A stretch of DNA of 24,292 bases, from positions 1-24,292 of the forward strand of contig DATLFS010000082.1 in the NCBI GenBank assembly GCA_035540935.1. The letters run 5' to 3'. The DNA comes from DATLFS01 sp035540935 (GTDB lineage: Bacteria; Actinomycetota; CADDZG01; WHSQ01). A model generated the notes under the pieces. It searched no databases. It saw only the letters and a list, made by a program, of their open reading frames with translations, and was not told the DNA's origin. Below are positions 1 to 7,562 of this stretch, piece after piece; positions within the stretch are counted from its first letter, which is position 1, and the number at the start of each line of letters is the position of its first letter. Both the position numbers and the translations under genes were made by a program.

Positions 1-546
1 GCCTCGCGCCGCGCCCACGAGTTCTCCGATGAGCCCTGCTCGATCGGCACCGGGAGGCGCCTGGAGGCACCACGTTCCCGGCGCGCCGGAACGGAGCGCG
101 GCCAGCAGCTCGTTCCCCCCGTCGAGGCTTCCGACCGCACCCCCCTTCACCGCGGCGACAGTGCTCGGCACCGGGTCCTCGACCCGCACACGGATGCGCG
201 CGGGCTGAGCGCGATCGAAGGCGCGCCCGCGCGGGACGAGGTATCGCTCCGCCAATAGGTCGTAGACCTGCTCCTGCGGCGGGACGAGGAGCGGCTCCGG
301 CACGACGAGCGAATGCACGCTTGCAAGCTCCCGGTCCGGCCGCCGTCGGGCGACGGTACGGACGATGGCGCGCACCCGGCGGTTGCCGAAGGGCACGCGG
401 ACGAGACTTCCGGGGCGGACGTCAAGGCCGTCCGGGACGAGATAGTCGAAGTCACGCTCCACCCGCCAGGCGGGAACGAGCGGGACGACCGAGGCTATCG
501 GGGGTCGATCGTCGGCGGCATCAGCCGCAGAGGCGCTTGAGCTCAT
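1..546 (-). CDS. priA: Primosomal protein N' (PriA), N-terminal part, cut by window edge
   Basis: PriA is the 3'-to-5' DNA helicase that restarts stalled replication forks; in many actinobacteria the protein lacks helicase motifs. Only the first 182 codons are present, so that question cannot be answered here. Residues from about 18 on (IASVVPLVPAWRVERDFDYLVPDGL, shown here only as key words VERDFDYLVP, then PGSLVRVPFGNR) match the N-terminal 3'-DNA-binding domain of PriA. The ATG lies 26 bases inside the metK 3' end, in another frame, so the two genes overlap. No strong Shine-Dalgarno precedes it, which suggests coupling to metK translation. An ATG that overlaps the metK stop is out of frame and soon meets a stop codon. 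The family assignment is firm; the exact start is less so. Confidence 0.85.
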   Translation of the reverse strand, partial: MSSSASAADAADDRPPIASVVPLVPAWRVERDFDYLVPDGLDVRPGSLVRVPFGNRRVRAIVRTVARRRPDRELASVHSLVVPEPLLVPPQEQVYDLLAERYLVPRGRAFDRAQPARIRVRVEDPVPSTVAAVKGGAVGSLDGGNELLAALRSGAPGTWCLQAPPGADRAGLIGELVGAARG

Positions 547-1738
547 CGGCGCGATCGGTGCGCTCCCAGGTGAAGTCGCTGTCGGAGCGTCCGAAGTGTC
601 CGTAGGCCGCGCTCGCCTGGTAGATCGGGCGCCGGAGGTCGAGGTCTCGGATCAGCGCCGCGGGACGAAGGTCGAACACCTCGAGGATCGCGTCGTGGAT
701 CTTCGCCGGATCGACCTTCTCCGTGCCGAACGTGTCGATCGAGACCGAGACGGGCCGCGCAACGCCGATGGCGTAAGCAACCTGCATCTCGAACCGGTCG
801 GAGAGACCGGCGGCAACGACGTTCTTCGCCGCCCAGCGCGCGCCGTACGCGGCGGAACGATCGACCTTCGTCGGATCCTTCCCGCTGAACGCACCGCCAC
901 CGTGCCGCGCCATGCCCCCGTAACTGTCGATGATGATCTTGCGTCCGGTGAGCCCGGTGTCGGCCTTCGGGCCGCCCACCTCGAACACGCCGGTGGGATT
1001 GACGAGGATGCGCGCACCTTCCGCATCGAGATCACCCGGAAGAAGCGGCTCGATCACGTGCTGTACGAGGTCGGGCTTGAGGAGCGTCTCGATGTCGACG
1101 TTCGGTTGGTGCTGCGCGGAGACGACGATCGTGTCGATCCGGCGCGGCACGCCGTCCTCGTAAGCGATCGTCACCTGCACCTTGCCGTCGGGACGGAGAT
1201 AAGGGAGGACGCCCGCCTTCCGTACCTCGCTGAGGCGCTGCGCCAAGCGGTGCGCCAGCCAGATCGGCATCGGCATCAGGTCGGCGTTCTCGTTGCAGGC
1301 GAACCCGAACATCATCCCCTGGTCCCCGGCACCCTGGGAGTCGAGGGCGGCGTCGTCCAGCTTTCCGGAACGCTCCTCGAACGCGTGGTCGACACCGACC
1401 GCGATGTCCGGGCTCTGCTCCTGGATCGCCACCGACACGCCGCAGGTCTCGCCGTCGAAGCCGATCTTGGACGACGTGTAGCCGACGTCGGTGATCGTGC
1501 GCCGGGCGACCGCGGGGATGTCCACATAGGTCGAGGTCGTGATCTCACCCGCGACCACCACCCAGCCGGTCGTGAGCAGGGTTTCGCACGCCACGCGACC
1601 GAACGGGTCGCGCGCCAGGATCTCGTCCAGCACCGCGTCCGAGATCTGATCGGCAAGCTTGTCCGGATGGCCTTCGGTGACCGACTCGGAGGTGAAGAGG
1701 CGCATCCCGCGTGAAGTCATGACCGGCATCCTATCCAC
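521..1738 (-). CDS. metK: S-adenosylmethionine synthase
   Basis: Makes S-adenosylmethionine from methionine and ATP in the cytoplasm. The 405-aa product has the family signatures: TSESVTEGHPDKLADQISD near residues 16-34 (ATP and metal binding), GEITTSTYVD, the GAGDQGMMFGFACNE loop, and DSYGGMARHGGGAFSGKDPTKVDRSAAY (shown in pieces: GGGAFSGKDPTKVDRS). Length is normal for the family (about 380-405). The family core begins at MRLFTSESV, and ATGs exist at 1720 and 1705. The GTG at 1738 is preferred because GGAGG sits 6 nt before it. The gene follows coaBC by 36 nt and overlaps priA, as in other actinobacterial gmk-rpoZ-coaBC-metK blocks. Confidence 0.96.
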   Translation of the reverse strand: MDRMPVMTSRGMRLFTSESVTEGHPDKLADQISDAVLDEILARDPFGRVACETLLTTGWVVVAGEITTSTYVDIPAVARRTITDVGYTSSKIGFDGETCGVSVAIQEQSPDIAVGVDHAFEERSGKLDDAALDSQGAGDQGMMFGFACNENADLMPMPIWLAHRLAQRLSEVRKAGVLPYLRPDGKVQVTIAYEDGVPRRIDTIVVSAQHQPNVDIETLLKPDLVQHVIEPLLPGDLDAEGARILVNPTGVFEVGGPKADTGLTGRKIIIDSYGGMARHGGGAFSGKDPTKVDRSAAYGARWAAKNVVAAGLSDRFEMQVAYAIGVARPVSVSIDTFGTEKVDPAKIHDAILEVFDLRPAALIRDLDLRRPIYQASAAYGHFGRSDSDFTWERTDRADELKRLCG

Positions 1739-1749
1739 GGCGCGCCTCC
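1736..1749 (-). promoter_or_regulatory. Ribosome binding site favouring the GTG start of metK
   Basis: On the minus strand GGAGG (1749-1745), a 6-nt spacer, then GTG. The downstream in-frame ATGs (1729, 1720, 1705) have weaker upstream pairing, so this site decides for the longer MetK by position and strength. Experimental N-terminal data are not available. Confidence 0.6.
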
Positions 1750-1774
1750 GCTCCGTGGATCGCCGGCGGAACGA

Positions 1775-2995
1775 TCAGTCGAGCAGGCCTGCGATCTGAT
1801 CCAGGAGGACGGCGGCCAGCCCGCGCTTGGTAACGAGGCCCGCGTCCACCAGACCCGTGGGAGTGGCGATGACCGCACGGTTGGTGTCGACGTCGAACCC
1901 CGAGTCGCGGCTCAAGACGTCGTTCGCCACCATGAGGTCGGCTCCCTTCCGCCGCCGCTTCTCCTCGGCGTACTCCGCGAGGCGCGCCGGGTCGTACTCG
2001 GTCTCCGCCGCGAAGCCGACCAGGACGCTTCCCTCCTTGCGGAGCGAAGGGTCCGAACCGAGCTCGCCCAGGATGTCGGGGTTGGGGACGAGCCGGACCT
2101 CGGGCGGGCCGGCGTCCTTCTTTATCTTTCTCTCCGCCTGCATCTCCGGACGGAAATCTGCCACCGCCGCGGCCTTGACGATCACATCGCAGTCCGCGGA
2201 ACGCGCCAGCACCGCCTCGCGCATCTCCCGCGCCGTGCCCACACGCACCACCTCGACGCCCGCCGGTGGCGCATAGCGCGAGGCGCCGAGCACGAGAGTG
2301 ACCTTGGCGCCGCGCGCCGCGGCCTCGGATGCGATCTCGATGCCCATGCGGCCCGACGACCGGTTCCCCACGAAGCGGACCGGGTCGATCGGCTCCTCGG
2401 TGCCGCCGGCCGTTACGAGGAGGCGCCGTCCGGCCAGGGAGGCGGCGCGGCCGAGCGTCTCGAGGATGGCGGTCACGATCTCTCCCGGCTCCGAAAGGCG
2501 ACCCGGCCCTGCGTCGCCCGAGGAGAGAGAACCCTCGGCGGGTCCGACGAAGGAGACGCCGCGCGCGCGCAAGAGCGAGACGTTGTCCCTGGTCGCCGGG
2601 TTCTCCCACATCTCCGTGTGCATGGCAGGCGCGACCAGGACCGGGCAGCGGACCGTCAAAAGAGTGGCCGAGACGAGGTCGTCGGCGAAGCCGCTCGCCA
2701 TCTTCGCCATCACGTTGGCGGTCGCCGGAGCAACGACGCACACGTCCGCCCCCCGCGCCAACTCGACGTGCGGCACGTCGGGACCCGCACCGAACAGCTC
2801 CGTTGCTACGGCGTTGCCGGAGAGAGCGGCGAACGTCTGCTCGCCCACGAACCGTTGCGCCGAGCGCGTCATGGCGACGCGCACATCGGCTCCCATCTCC
2901 GCGAGCCGGCGGACCACGTACACCACCTTGTAGGCGGCGATACCACCGCTGACGCAGACGACGATCCTGCGTCCCTGCGCCACCTGCGCGTCCAT
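1775..2995 (-). CDS. coaBC: Bifunctional phosphopantothenoylcysteine decarboxylase / phosphopantothenate-cysteine ligase
   Basis: Carries out two steps of coenzyme A synthesis: CoaB joins 4'-phosphopantothenate to cysteine using CTP, and CoaC, a flavoprotein, decarboxylates the product. The CoaC half (residues about 8-185) shows VCVSGGIAAYK, the catalytic His76 in DVPHVELA, and PATANVMAKMA. The CoaB half (about 188-406) shows VTAGGTEEPIDPVRFVGN, AAAVADFRP, NPDIL, GFAAET and KGADLMVANDV. At 406 aa it is full length. The usual PAMN of CoaC reads PAMH (His126), and the flap segment reads SSGDAGPGR (residues 158-166) where E. coli Dfp has a catalytic Cys. I recall similar changes in actinobacterial relatives. 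It starts 10 nt after rpoZ with no strong Shine-Dalgarno. Confidence 0.95.
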   Translation of the reverse strand: MDAQVAQGRRIVVCVSGGIAAYKVVYVVRRLAEMGADVRVAMTRSAQRFVGEQTFAALSGNAVATELFGAGPDVPHVELARGADVCVVAPATANVMAKMASGFADDLVSATLLTVRCPVLVAPAMHTEMWENPATRDNVSLLRARGVSFVGPAEGSLSSGDAGPGRLSEPGEIVTAILETLGRAASLAGRRLLVTAGGTEEPIDPVRFVGNRSSGRMGIEIASEAAARGAKVTLVLGASRYAPPAGVEVVRVGTAREMREAVLARSADCDVIVKAAAVADFRPEMQAERKIKKDAGPPEVRLVPNPDILGELGSDPSLRKEGSVLVGFAAETEYDPARLAEYAEEKRRRKGADLMVANDVLSRDSGFDVDTNRAVIATPTGLVDAGLVTKRGLAAVLLDQIAGLLD

Positions 2996-3005
2996 CGTGG
3001 GCGAG

Positions 3006-3254
3006 CTACTTGATGCCGTCGGCCGTCCGCTCGAAGGTCACGTAGCCCTCGGCGATCTCCTGGAGGGCGATCGACAGCGGCTTCGGCGCGCGATCGGGAT
3101 CGAGAGTGACCTGCGGCGGGACGAATTCGGCGACGCCCTCGCCGAGCTGGCTGAAGTAGGCGTTCACCTGACGGCTGCGCTTCGCCGCCATCGTCACCAG
3201 CGTGAACTTCGAGTCCGCGCTGTCGAGGAGCTTCTCTACCTTCGGATCGATCAT
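3006..3254 (-). CDS. rpoZ: DNA-directed RNA polymerase omega subunit
   Basis: The omega subunit helps assemble and stabilise RNA polymerase by holding the beta' subunit. The 82-aa product begins MIDPKVEKLLDSADSKFTLV and has the core KRSRQVNAYFSQL and the C-terminal segment KPLSIALQEIAEGYVTFE, typical of omega. Its ATG at 3254 overlaps the gmk stop by 4 nt (ATGA) and follows the Shine-Dalgarno AAAGGAA at 3265-3259. The reading frame stays open far upstream through gmk and mihF, but that extension is a shadow. Position between gmk and coaBC is the standard one. Confidence 0.93.
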   Translation of the reverse strand: MIDPKVEKLLDSADSKFTLVTMAAKRSRQVNAYFSQLGEGVAEFVPPQVTLDPDRAPKPLSIALQEIAEGYVTFERTADGIK

Positions 3255-3841
3255 CGGGTTCCTTTCTTGTGATCTTGTGCACCCAGTATACGGAGCAGTG
3301 ACTCCACCGCTTCCCCCACATGGTCGTTCACGATCACGTGGTCGTAGATGCCTTTGGCTTTCAGCTCGTCGTACCAGTAACGCATCCGTTTGTTGAGCGA
3401 TTCCGGATCTTCCGTGCCGCGACCGCGGAGCCTCTCCGAGAGCGCGCTCAGGTCGGGGGGCTCGATGAATATGAGCACCGCGTCCGGCAGCGCACGCTTC
3501 ACCGACACGGCGCCCTGGATGTCGATCTCGAGGAGCACGTCGCGACCGGCCTGGAGCGCCCGTTCCACCGGCTCTCGCGGCGTCCCGTAGAAGTTCCCAT
3601 ATACCTCCGCCGTCTCGAGGAACTCGCCGCGATCGCGGCGCGCCAGGAACTCCTCCCGCGACACGAAGAGATAGTCGATCCCCGCGCGTTCCCCGCGGCG
3701 GGCGGGGCGCGTCGTCGCAGACACGGAGAGCGTCACGTCGGGTTTCCGGTCGAGCACGCCCCTGATCACCGTGCTCTTGCCCGCCCCCGAGGGGCCCGAG
3801 ACGACGAACAGCCGGCCCCGATCGCCGAACGAGCCGCTCAA
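3251..3841 (-). CDS. gmk: Guanylate kinase
   Basis: Phosphorylates GMP to GDP with ATP in the cytoplasm. The 196-aa protein has the P-loop GPSGAGKST at residues 16-24, the GMP-binding stretch SVSATTRPARRGERAGIDY, and the GEFLETAEVYGNFYGTP segment; the length is normal. The start is a TTG at 3841. It is the only usable start: the same frame meets the TAG stop of mihF two codons upstream, and the P-loop strand begins only ten residues downstream. No Shine-Dalgarno is evident before the TTG, so expression probably depends on ribosomes finishing mihF. The stop overlaps rpoZ by 4 nt. Confidence 0.94.
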   Translation of the reverse strand: MSGSFGDRGRLFVVSGPSGAGKSTVIRGVLDRKPDVTLSVSATTRPARRGERAGIDYLFVSREEFLARRDRGEFLETAEVYGNFYGTPREPVERALQAGRDVLLEIDIQGAVSVKRALPDAVLIFIEPPDLSALSERLRGRGTEDPESLNKRMRYWYDELKAKGIYDHVIVNDHVGEAVESLLRILGAQDHKKGTR

Positions 3842-3844
3842 CGG

Positions 3845-4162
3845 CTAGCGGCCGTCGAGCTCGTTGAGGAGTTTCTCCTTCTGTTTCGCACCGAGCCCAC
3901 GCATCCGACGCGACTCTGAGATGTCGAGCTTCTCCATGAGCTTGCGGGCGCGCACACGTCCGACACCGGGCAGCGACTCGAGCACGTTGGAAACCTTCAT
4001 CTTCCCCACGACCTCGTCGCTCGTCCGGTCGAGCAGCTCGGTGAGCTTCGTCCGCCCGCTCTTCAGCTGCTCTTTCAGCTCCGCTCGCTTGCGCCGCGCG
4101 TCCGCCGCCTTCTGCAGCGCCTGACGGCGCTGCTCCTCGCTCAGGGGCGGGGGCAAGGGCAT
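3845..4162 (-). CDS. mihF: Actinobacterial integration host factor mIHF
   Basis: A small nucleoid-associated DNA-binding protein specific to actinobacteria, unrelated in sequence to the IHF of E. coli. The 105-aa product fits the family: an N-terminal charged helix starting MPLPPPLSEEQRRQAL, then GKMKVSNVLESLPGVGRVRA, a helix-hairpin-helix-like H2TH region at about residues 54-79, then SESRRMRGLGAKQKEKLL. The ATG at 4162 is chosen because GGGAGG lies 6 nt upstream and the product then has the usual length; the open frame extends to 4270 but that part is not family-like. It is the first gene after a strong candidate promoter, and gmk follows in the same frame after the stop. Confidence 0.94.
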   Translation of the reverse strand: MPLPPPLSEEQRRQALQKAADARRKRAELKEQLKSGRTKLTELLDRTSDEVVGKMKVSNVLESLPGVGRVRARKLMEKLDISESRRMRGLGAKQKEKLLNELDGR

Positions 4163-4200
4163 GCGAGACCTCCCAAGATCGTCGTGGTCCGCCCGCGACG

Positions 4201-4230
4201 CCGGCCCCGCGGCCGGCCATTCGGGGCCGG
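4201..4230 (-). repeat. Inverted repeat in the mihF 5' leader
   Basis: CCGGCCCCG (4201-4209) is perfectly repeated in inverse as CGGGGCCGG (4222-4230), giving a 9-bp all-GC stem with a 12-nt loop. It lies in the predicted mRNA leader between the candidate promoter and the mihF ribosome site. There is no following U run, so it does not look like an intrinsic terminator. It could stabilise the mRNA or bind a protein; function unknown. Confidence 0.5.
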
Positions 4231-4241
4231 AGAACGTGCGG

Positions 4242-4270
4242 ATTATAGGGCCGCGCCCCGGGCGCCGCAA
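4242..4270 (-). promoter_or_regulatory. Candidate sigma70-type promoter for mihF-gmk-rpoZ-coaBC-metK-priA
   Basis: On the minus strand a -35 TTGCGG (4270-4265), a 17-nt spacer and a perfect -10 TATAAT (4247-4242). AT-rich hexamers like this are rare in this GC-rich DNA, which raises the weight of the match. The predicted transcript would start near 4235, leaving a leader of about 73 nt before mihF. A perfect dyad GCGCCC-C-GGGCGC (4253-4265) covers the spacer and may be an operator or just GC-rich chance. It lies in the 147-nt gap after the ABC permease, in which I see no clear intrinsic terminator. Confidence 0.7.
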
Positions 4271-4309
4271 TCGCCGGCGCGCGGTTTCCGCAGGTCAGAC
4301 GGCCTTTTC

Positions 4310-5449
4310 TCAGGACAAGACGGCGCGCCGCAAGCGCAATGAGGCGGCCGCGAGGAGCACGGCGGCAAATGCGAGGAGCGCGCCGAGCTGGGGCAGGACC
4401 TCGGTCACGCCGGCGCCCGTCCGCATCACCTTCGTGAAACCCTCGACCGCCCAAGCATGCGGCGTGACGTGCGCGATCGTGCGCATCGCCGGCGAGAAGA
4501 CCTCGAGCGGCACCATGCAACCGCCCAGCGCCGCGAGCGCGAGTCCCAGCGGCGTGAGCGCTCCGGCTTGCTGCTCGTTCGACAACCACGAGCCGGCGAG
4601 CGTTGCCGCTCCGGTCGAGACCAGCGCGAAGACAACGATCAGAGCGGCGGCCGCGACCGGATCACCCCAGCGCACGCCGAACAGGATCGCCGCGGCCCCG
4701 ATGATGAAGAGCCCCTGCAGGAGCGCGACCGCGAACCTACCGGCGGTCTCCCCGACGACGACGGTGCGCGCGGTGGTCGGCGTGCCGAGCATCCGGCGTG
4801 AGACGCCGAACGAGCGCGTCTGGATCAGAGCTACCGAGCCTGCGAGCGAGTTGACGAAGGTGAAGAGCACGAGCTGCGTGGCGGCGCCGATGTCGAACCT
4901 CCCGGTCACGTCGCGCTCCGGCCCTCCCTCCACGTCGACATCGACGACCGGCGCGAGGAGACGAACGCGGCTCGCCACCTCGGCGGCGCGATCGAACGAT
5001 CCGACCTCCCGCGCCACCGCGCGGGCCGCTCCGGCCAGGGCGGCCTGGCGACCGACCGCCGCCTCCACCTCCGTGCGCAGAGCCCCCGCGACGTCGTCCG
5101 GTTGCGCGATGAAGTGAACCTCCGCGTCCCCGACGCGCAACCGTTCGTCGTGATCGGCCGGGACGACGAGACCGCCCTCCACGAGGCCCCGCTCGACCGC
5201 ACTTTCGAGCGTGGCGGTGTCGTCGTAAGCGATGACGTCCACCGAATCACCCGCGATGTCTCGCACGAGGTCGCGGGTGTACGGTCCCGGGTCGCTGTCG
5301 ACCACACCGAGCTTGGGCCGGAAGCCGCCGCCGAAAGCCGCGCCGAGCATCAGGATCAGGATCACCGGGAAGACGAAGACGAAGAAGACGGCAACCCGGT
5401 CTCGCAGCAAGCGGAGGAGGTTGACGCGCACGATCGCCAGCGCCTTCAC
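4310..5449 (-). CDS. ABC-2 type exporter, permease subunit (second)
   Basis: Predicted inner-membrane half of an ABC-2 family exporter (the DrrB/YhgE-like group). The 379-aa protein has one N-terminal membrane segment (residues about 18-38, VAVFFVFVFPVILILMLG), a soluble domain of some 150 residues, then five hydrophobic segments in the C-terminal half, including LGLALAALGGCMVPLEVF, the pattern of ABC2_membrane_3 proteins. The start is a GTG that overlaps the stop of the preceding permease (GTGA). It is the last gene before the mihF promoter. The substrate cannot be told from sequence; drugs, lipids or polymers are typical for the family. Confidence 0.85.
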   Translation of the reverse strand: MKALAIVRVNLLRLLRDRVAVFFVFVFPVILILMLGAAFGGGFRPKLGVVDSDPGPYTRDLVRDIAGDSVDVIAYDDTATLESAVERGLVEGGLVVPADHDERLRVGDAEVHFIAQPDDVAGALRTEVEAAVGRQAALAGAARAVAREVGSFDRAAEVASRVRLLAPVVDVDVEGGPERDVTGRFDIGAATQLVLFTFVNSLAGSVALIQTRSFGVSRRMLGTPTTARTVVVGETAGRFAVALLQGLFIIGAAAILFGVRWGDPVAAAALIVVFALVSTGAATLAGSWLSNEQQAGALTPLGLALAALGGCMVPLEVFSPAMRTIAHVTPHAWAVEGFTKVMRTGAGVTEVLPQLGALLAFAAVLLAAASLRLRRAVLS

Positions 5450-6615
5450 GGCCCCACCAGCCGATCCGCTCGGAGCAACGCGATCGCGCCGAACGCGGCC
5501 CCCGTCAGGATCAGGAGGGACGCCTCGGGGATGACGTCGGCCGGTCCGCCGAGCCCGCCGGACAACTCACCGAACGCGCGCATCATCAAGGCGTGCGGGG
5601 TGAACGCGTTCAGCCGCGACAGGAGGCCGGGTGCCTGCGACAGCGGGAAGAACGTGCCGCCGAGCAACCCCAGGGTCACGCCGACGATCGAGCCGTATCC
5701 CGCCGCCTGCTCGTCCGTCTTGGCGAGGGACGCGACCATCGACTGGATGCCCATCGCGGCGAAGACGCCGGCGGCGATGACGATCGCCACGCCTGCGGGA
5801 TCCCCCCACCGTGATCCCATCAGAACGCGGGTCGCTAGGACCATCGTCGCCATGCTGAGCGCGCCGAGGGCGTACGAATAGAGGCCTTTCCCGCCCAGTA
5901 CGGCGCGCCGAGACGCGGGCGACGCGAGGAGCCTCGCAAGCGTTCCCTCCCGCCGCTCGCGTAGAAGGCTGATCGCACCGAATTGGGCGGTGAAGAAGAG
6001 GAAGAAGACGGTCATGCCCGCCGCGAAGAAGGTGTTCCCCTCGAACTCGCGGCTCCCCGCAGTGTGTGCCGCCAGCCGCACGGCCGGCCGCAGCGCCGCG
6101 GCGGTGACCGCATCGACGTCGGGTGGCTCCCGTTCGACGAACGCGATCGTCGCGACGGCGAGGCGGACGGCGTCCACGCGCGCCGCGTACGCCTCCGCGA
6201 CGGCGCGTGCCACGTCGACCCCGATGGCCCCCTGAGGGGAGGCAAGGACATCGATCGACGCGTTACGTCCGGCGGTGACGTTCTCCGTGAACCCCGGCGG
6301 CAAGAAGATCGCCGCGGCGACGCGATCCTCTGCGACGAGACGCCGCCCCTCCTGCGACGCCACGTCGGTGACGCGCAGGAAGCCTTGTTCCTCGACCGCC
6401 CCCAGCGCCTCGCGCCGGAATACTTCTGCCTGCTCCCCACCGTCTTGGTCGACGAACGCCAGGCGCACCTCGAGAGCATCCAGATCACCGCCGCCGAGCA
6501 CCGTCGACAGAACGAACGCGAGAGCCAGTGGAGCGACGACCGCGACGCCCAGCGCGCTCCGGTCGCGCAGCGCCCGCCTGAGGTCCTTGAGCGCGATGAC
6601 GACCGCCGCGCGCAT
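5446..6615 (-). CDS. ABC-2 type exporter, permease subunit (first)
   Basis: Membrane partner of the next permease and of the upstream ATPase. The 389-aa product begins MRAAVVIALKDLRRALRDRS, then a single membrane segment (about residues 21-41), an extracytoplasmic domain, and five C-terminal membrane segments starting near NTFFAAGMTVFFLFFTAQF, followed by the cytoplasmic LLRERREGTLARLLASP motif typical of ABC-2 permeases. The ATG at 6615 overlaps the ATPase stop by one base (TGATG), which fixes the start; the frame stays open upstream but with Arg-rich shadow sequence. The two permeases are related in layout and probably form a heterodimer. Confidence 0.87.
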   Translation of the reverse strand: MRAAVVIALKDLRRALRDRSALGVAVVAPLALAFVLSTVLGGGDLDALEVRLAFVDQDGGEQAEVFRREALGAVEEQGFLRVTDVASQEGRRLVAEDRVAAAIFLPPGFTENVTAGRNASIDVLASPQGAIGVDVARAVAEAYAARVDAVRLAVATIAFVEREPPDVDAVTAAALRPAVRLAAHTAGSREFEGNTFFAAGMTVFFLFFTAQFGAISLLRERREGTLARLLASPASRRAVLGGKGLYSYALGALSMATMVLATRVLMGSRWGDPAGVAIVIAAGVFAAMGIQSMVASLAKTDEQAAGYGSIVGVTLGLLGGTFFPLSQAPGLLSRLNAFTPHALMMRAFGELSGGLGGPADVIPEASLLILTGAAFGAIALLRADRLVGP

Positions 6616-7562
6616 CAGTCCCGCAGGGTCTTTCCGGTCAGACGGAGGAAGACGGCCTCGAGATCCGGTTCGACGACCTCGACCCCGGTGACCGCGACGA
6701 CCTGCGCGGCCGATGCGAGCAAGGAAGGGAGCGCGACGCGCGCGTCGTCGACTATGCACTCGACCGAGCCGTCTCCGGCGATCGCCTCGGAGACATGCGG
6801 AGAATCGGCCAGGCGAGCGGCCAAGACCCCCAGATCGCCGTCGGCCGCGAGCCGCACCCGGTCCTTCTCCCCCAGCATCGCTACGAGATCGCGGCGCGCC
6901 CCCTCGGCCTTGATCTGCCCGCCGTCGATGATGCCGACGCGATCGCACAGCCTCTCAGCCTCCTCCATGTAGTGCGTCGTGTAGAGGACGGCGAGCCCGC
7001 CGCGCGAGAGCGTCTCGACGCTCGCGAGGATGGCGTTACGACTCTGCGGATCGACACCCACCGTGGGCTCGTCGAGCACGAGCAACTGAGGCTCGTGGAG
7101 CAGCGCGATCCCGATATTGAGCCGGCGTTTCATGCCGCCGGAATAGGTGGACGTGCGGTCTTCGGCACGCTCGCTCAGGCCCGTCAGCTCCAGGACTTCT
7201 TTCGACCGCCGCTCGATCGTCCTCCGGTCGAGGCCGTACAGCCGTCCGAAGAACAGGAGGTTCTCCCGCGCAGACAGATCCGGGTAGATGGCGATGTCCT
7301 GAGGGACGTAACCGATCGCCTCTTTCGCCTCGGTGGCGTCGGTGCTCACGCGGCGGCCGAGGACGAGCGCCTCGCCCGCGTCCGGCTGCAACAGGCCGCA
7401 GATCATGGAGATCGTCGTCGTCTTGCCCGCGCCGTTCGGTCCCAGCAGTCCGTACGTCTCGCCGGGCGCGATCTCGAAGGACACCCCGTCGACGGCGACA
7501 CGCGACCCGTACGACTTACGGAGGCCGCGCGCCTCCAGCACCACCTGTGATCGCCGGGTCAT
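6615..7562 (-). CDS. ABC exporter ATP-binding protein
   Basis: Powers the two downstream permeases by ATP hydrolysis. The 315-aa protein has Walker A GPNGAGKTT (residues 41-49), the Q-loop YVPQD, the signature YSGGMKRRLNIG, Walker B LLVLDEPTVGVDP and the H-loop His in YTTHYMEEAERL. After about residue 220 there is a C-terminal DrrA-like domain ending DLEAVFLRLTGKTLRD, as in drug and antibiotic exporters. The ATG at 7562 overlaps the pyrE stop by 4 nt (ATGA), so it is translated as part of the pyrimidine mRNA unless an internal promoter exists. I saw none. Substrate unknown. Confidence 0.93.
   Translation of the reverse strand: MTRRSQVVLEARGLRKSYGSRVAVDGVSFEIAPGETYGLLGPNGAGKTTTISMICGLLQPDAGEALVLGRRVSTDATEAKEAIGYVPQDIAIYPDLSARENLLFFGRLYGLDRRTIERRSKEVLELTGLSERAEDRTSTYSGGMKRRLNIGIALLHEPQLLVLDEPTVGVDPQSRNAILASVETLSRGGLAVLYTTHYMEEAERLCDRVGIIDGGQIKAEGARRDLVAMLGEKDRVRLAADGDLGVLAARLADSPHVSEAIAGDGSVECIVDDARVALPSLLASAAQVVAVTGVEVVEPDLEAVFLRLTGKTLRD

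Noticed and set aside
596..1714. A 372-codon open frame on the plus strand across metK
   Set aside because: Antisense shadow of a clear metK gene, with no domain features.
4163..4270. Extension of mihF to 4270
   Set aside because: It would begin at the predicted -35 element and run through the leader hairpin, and a strong ribosome site supports 4162.
4248..4309. A terminator for the ABC exporter genes
   Set aside because: Several GC-rich dyads are present but none is followed by a U run, and they overlap the mihF promoter.
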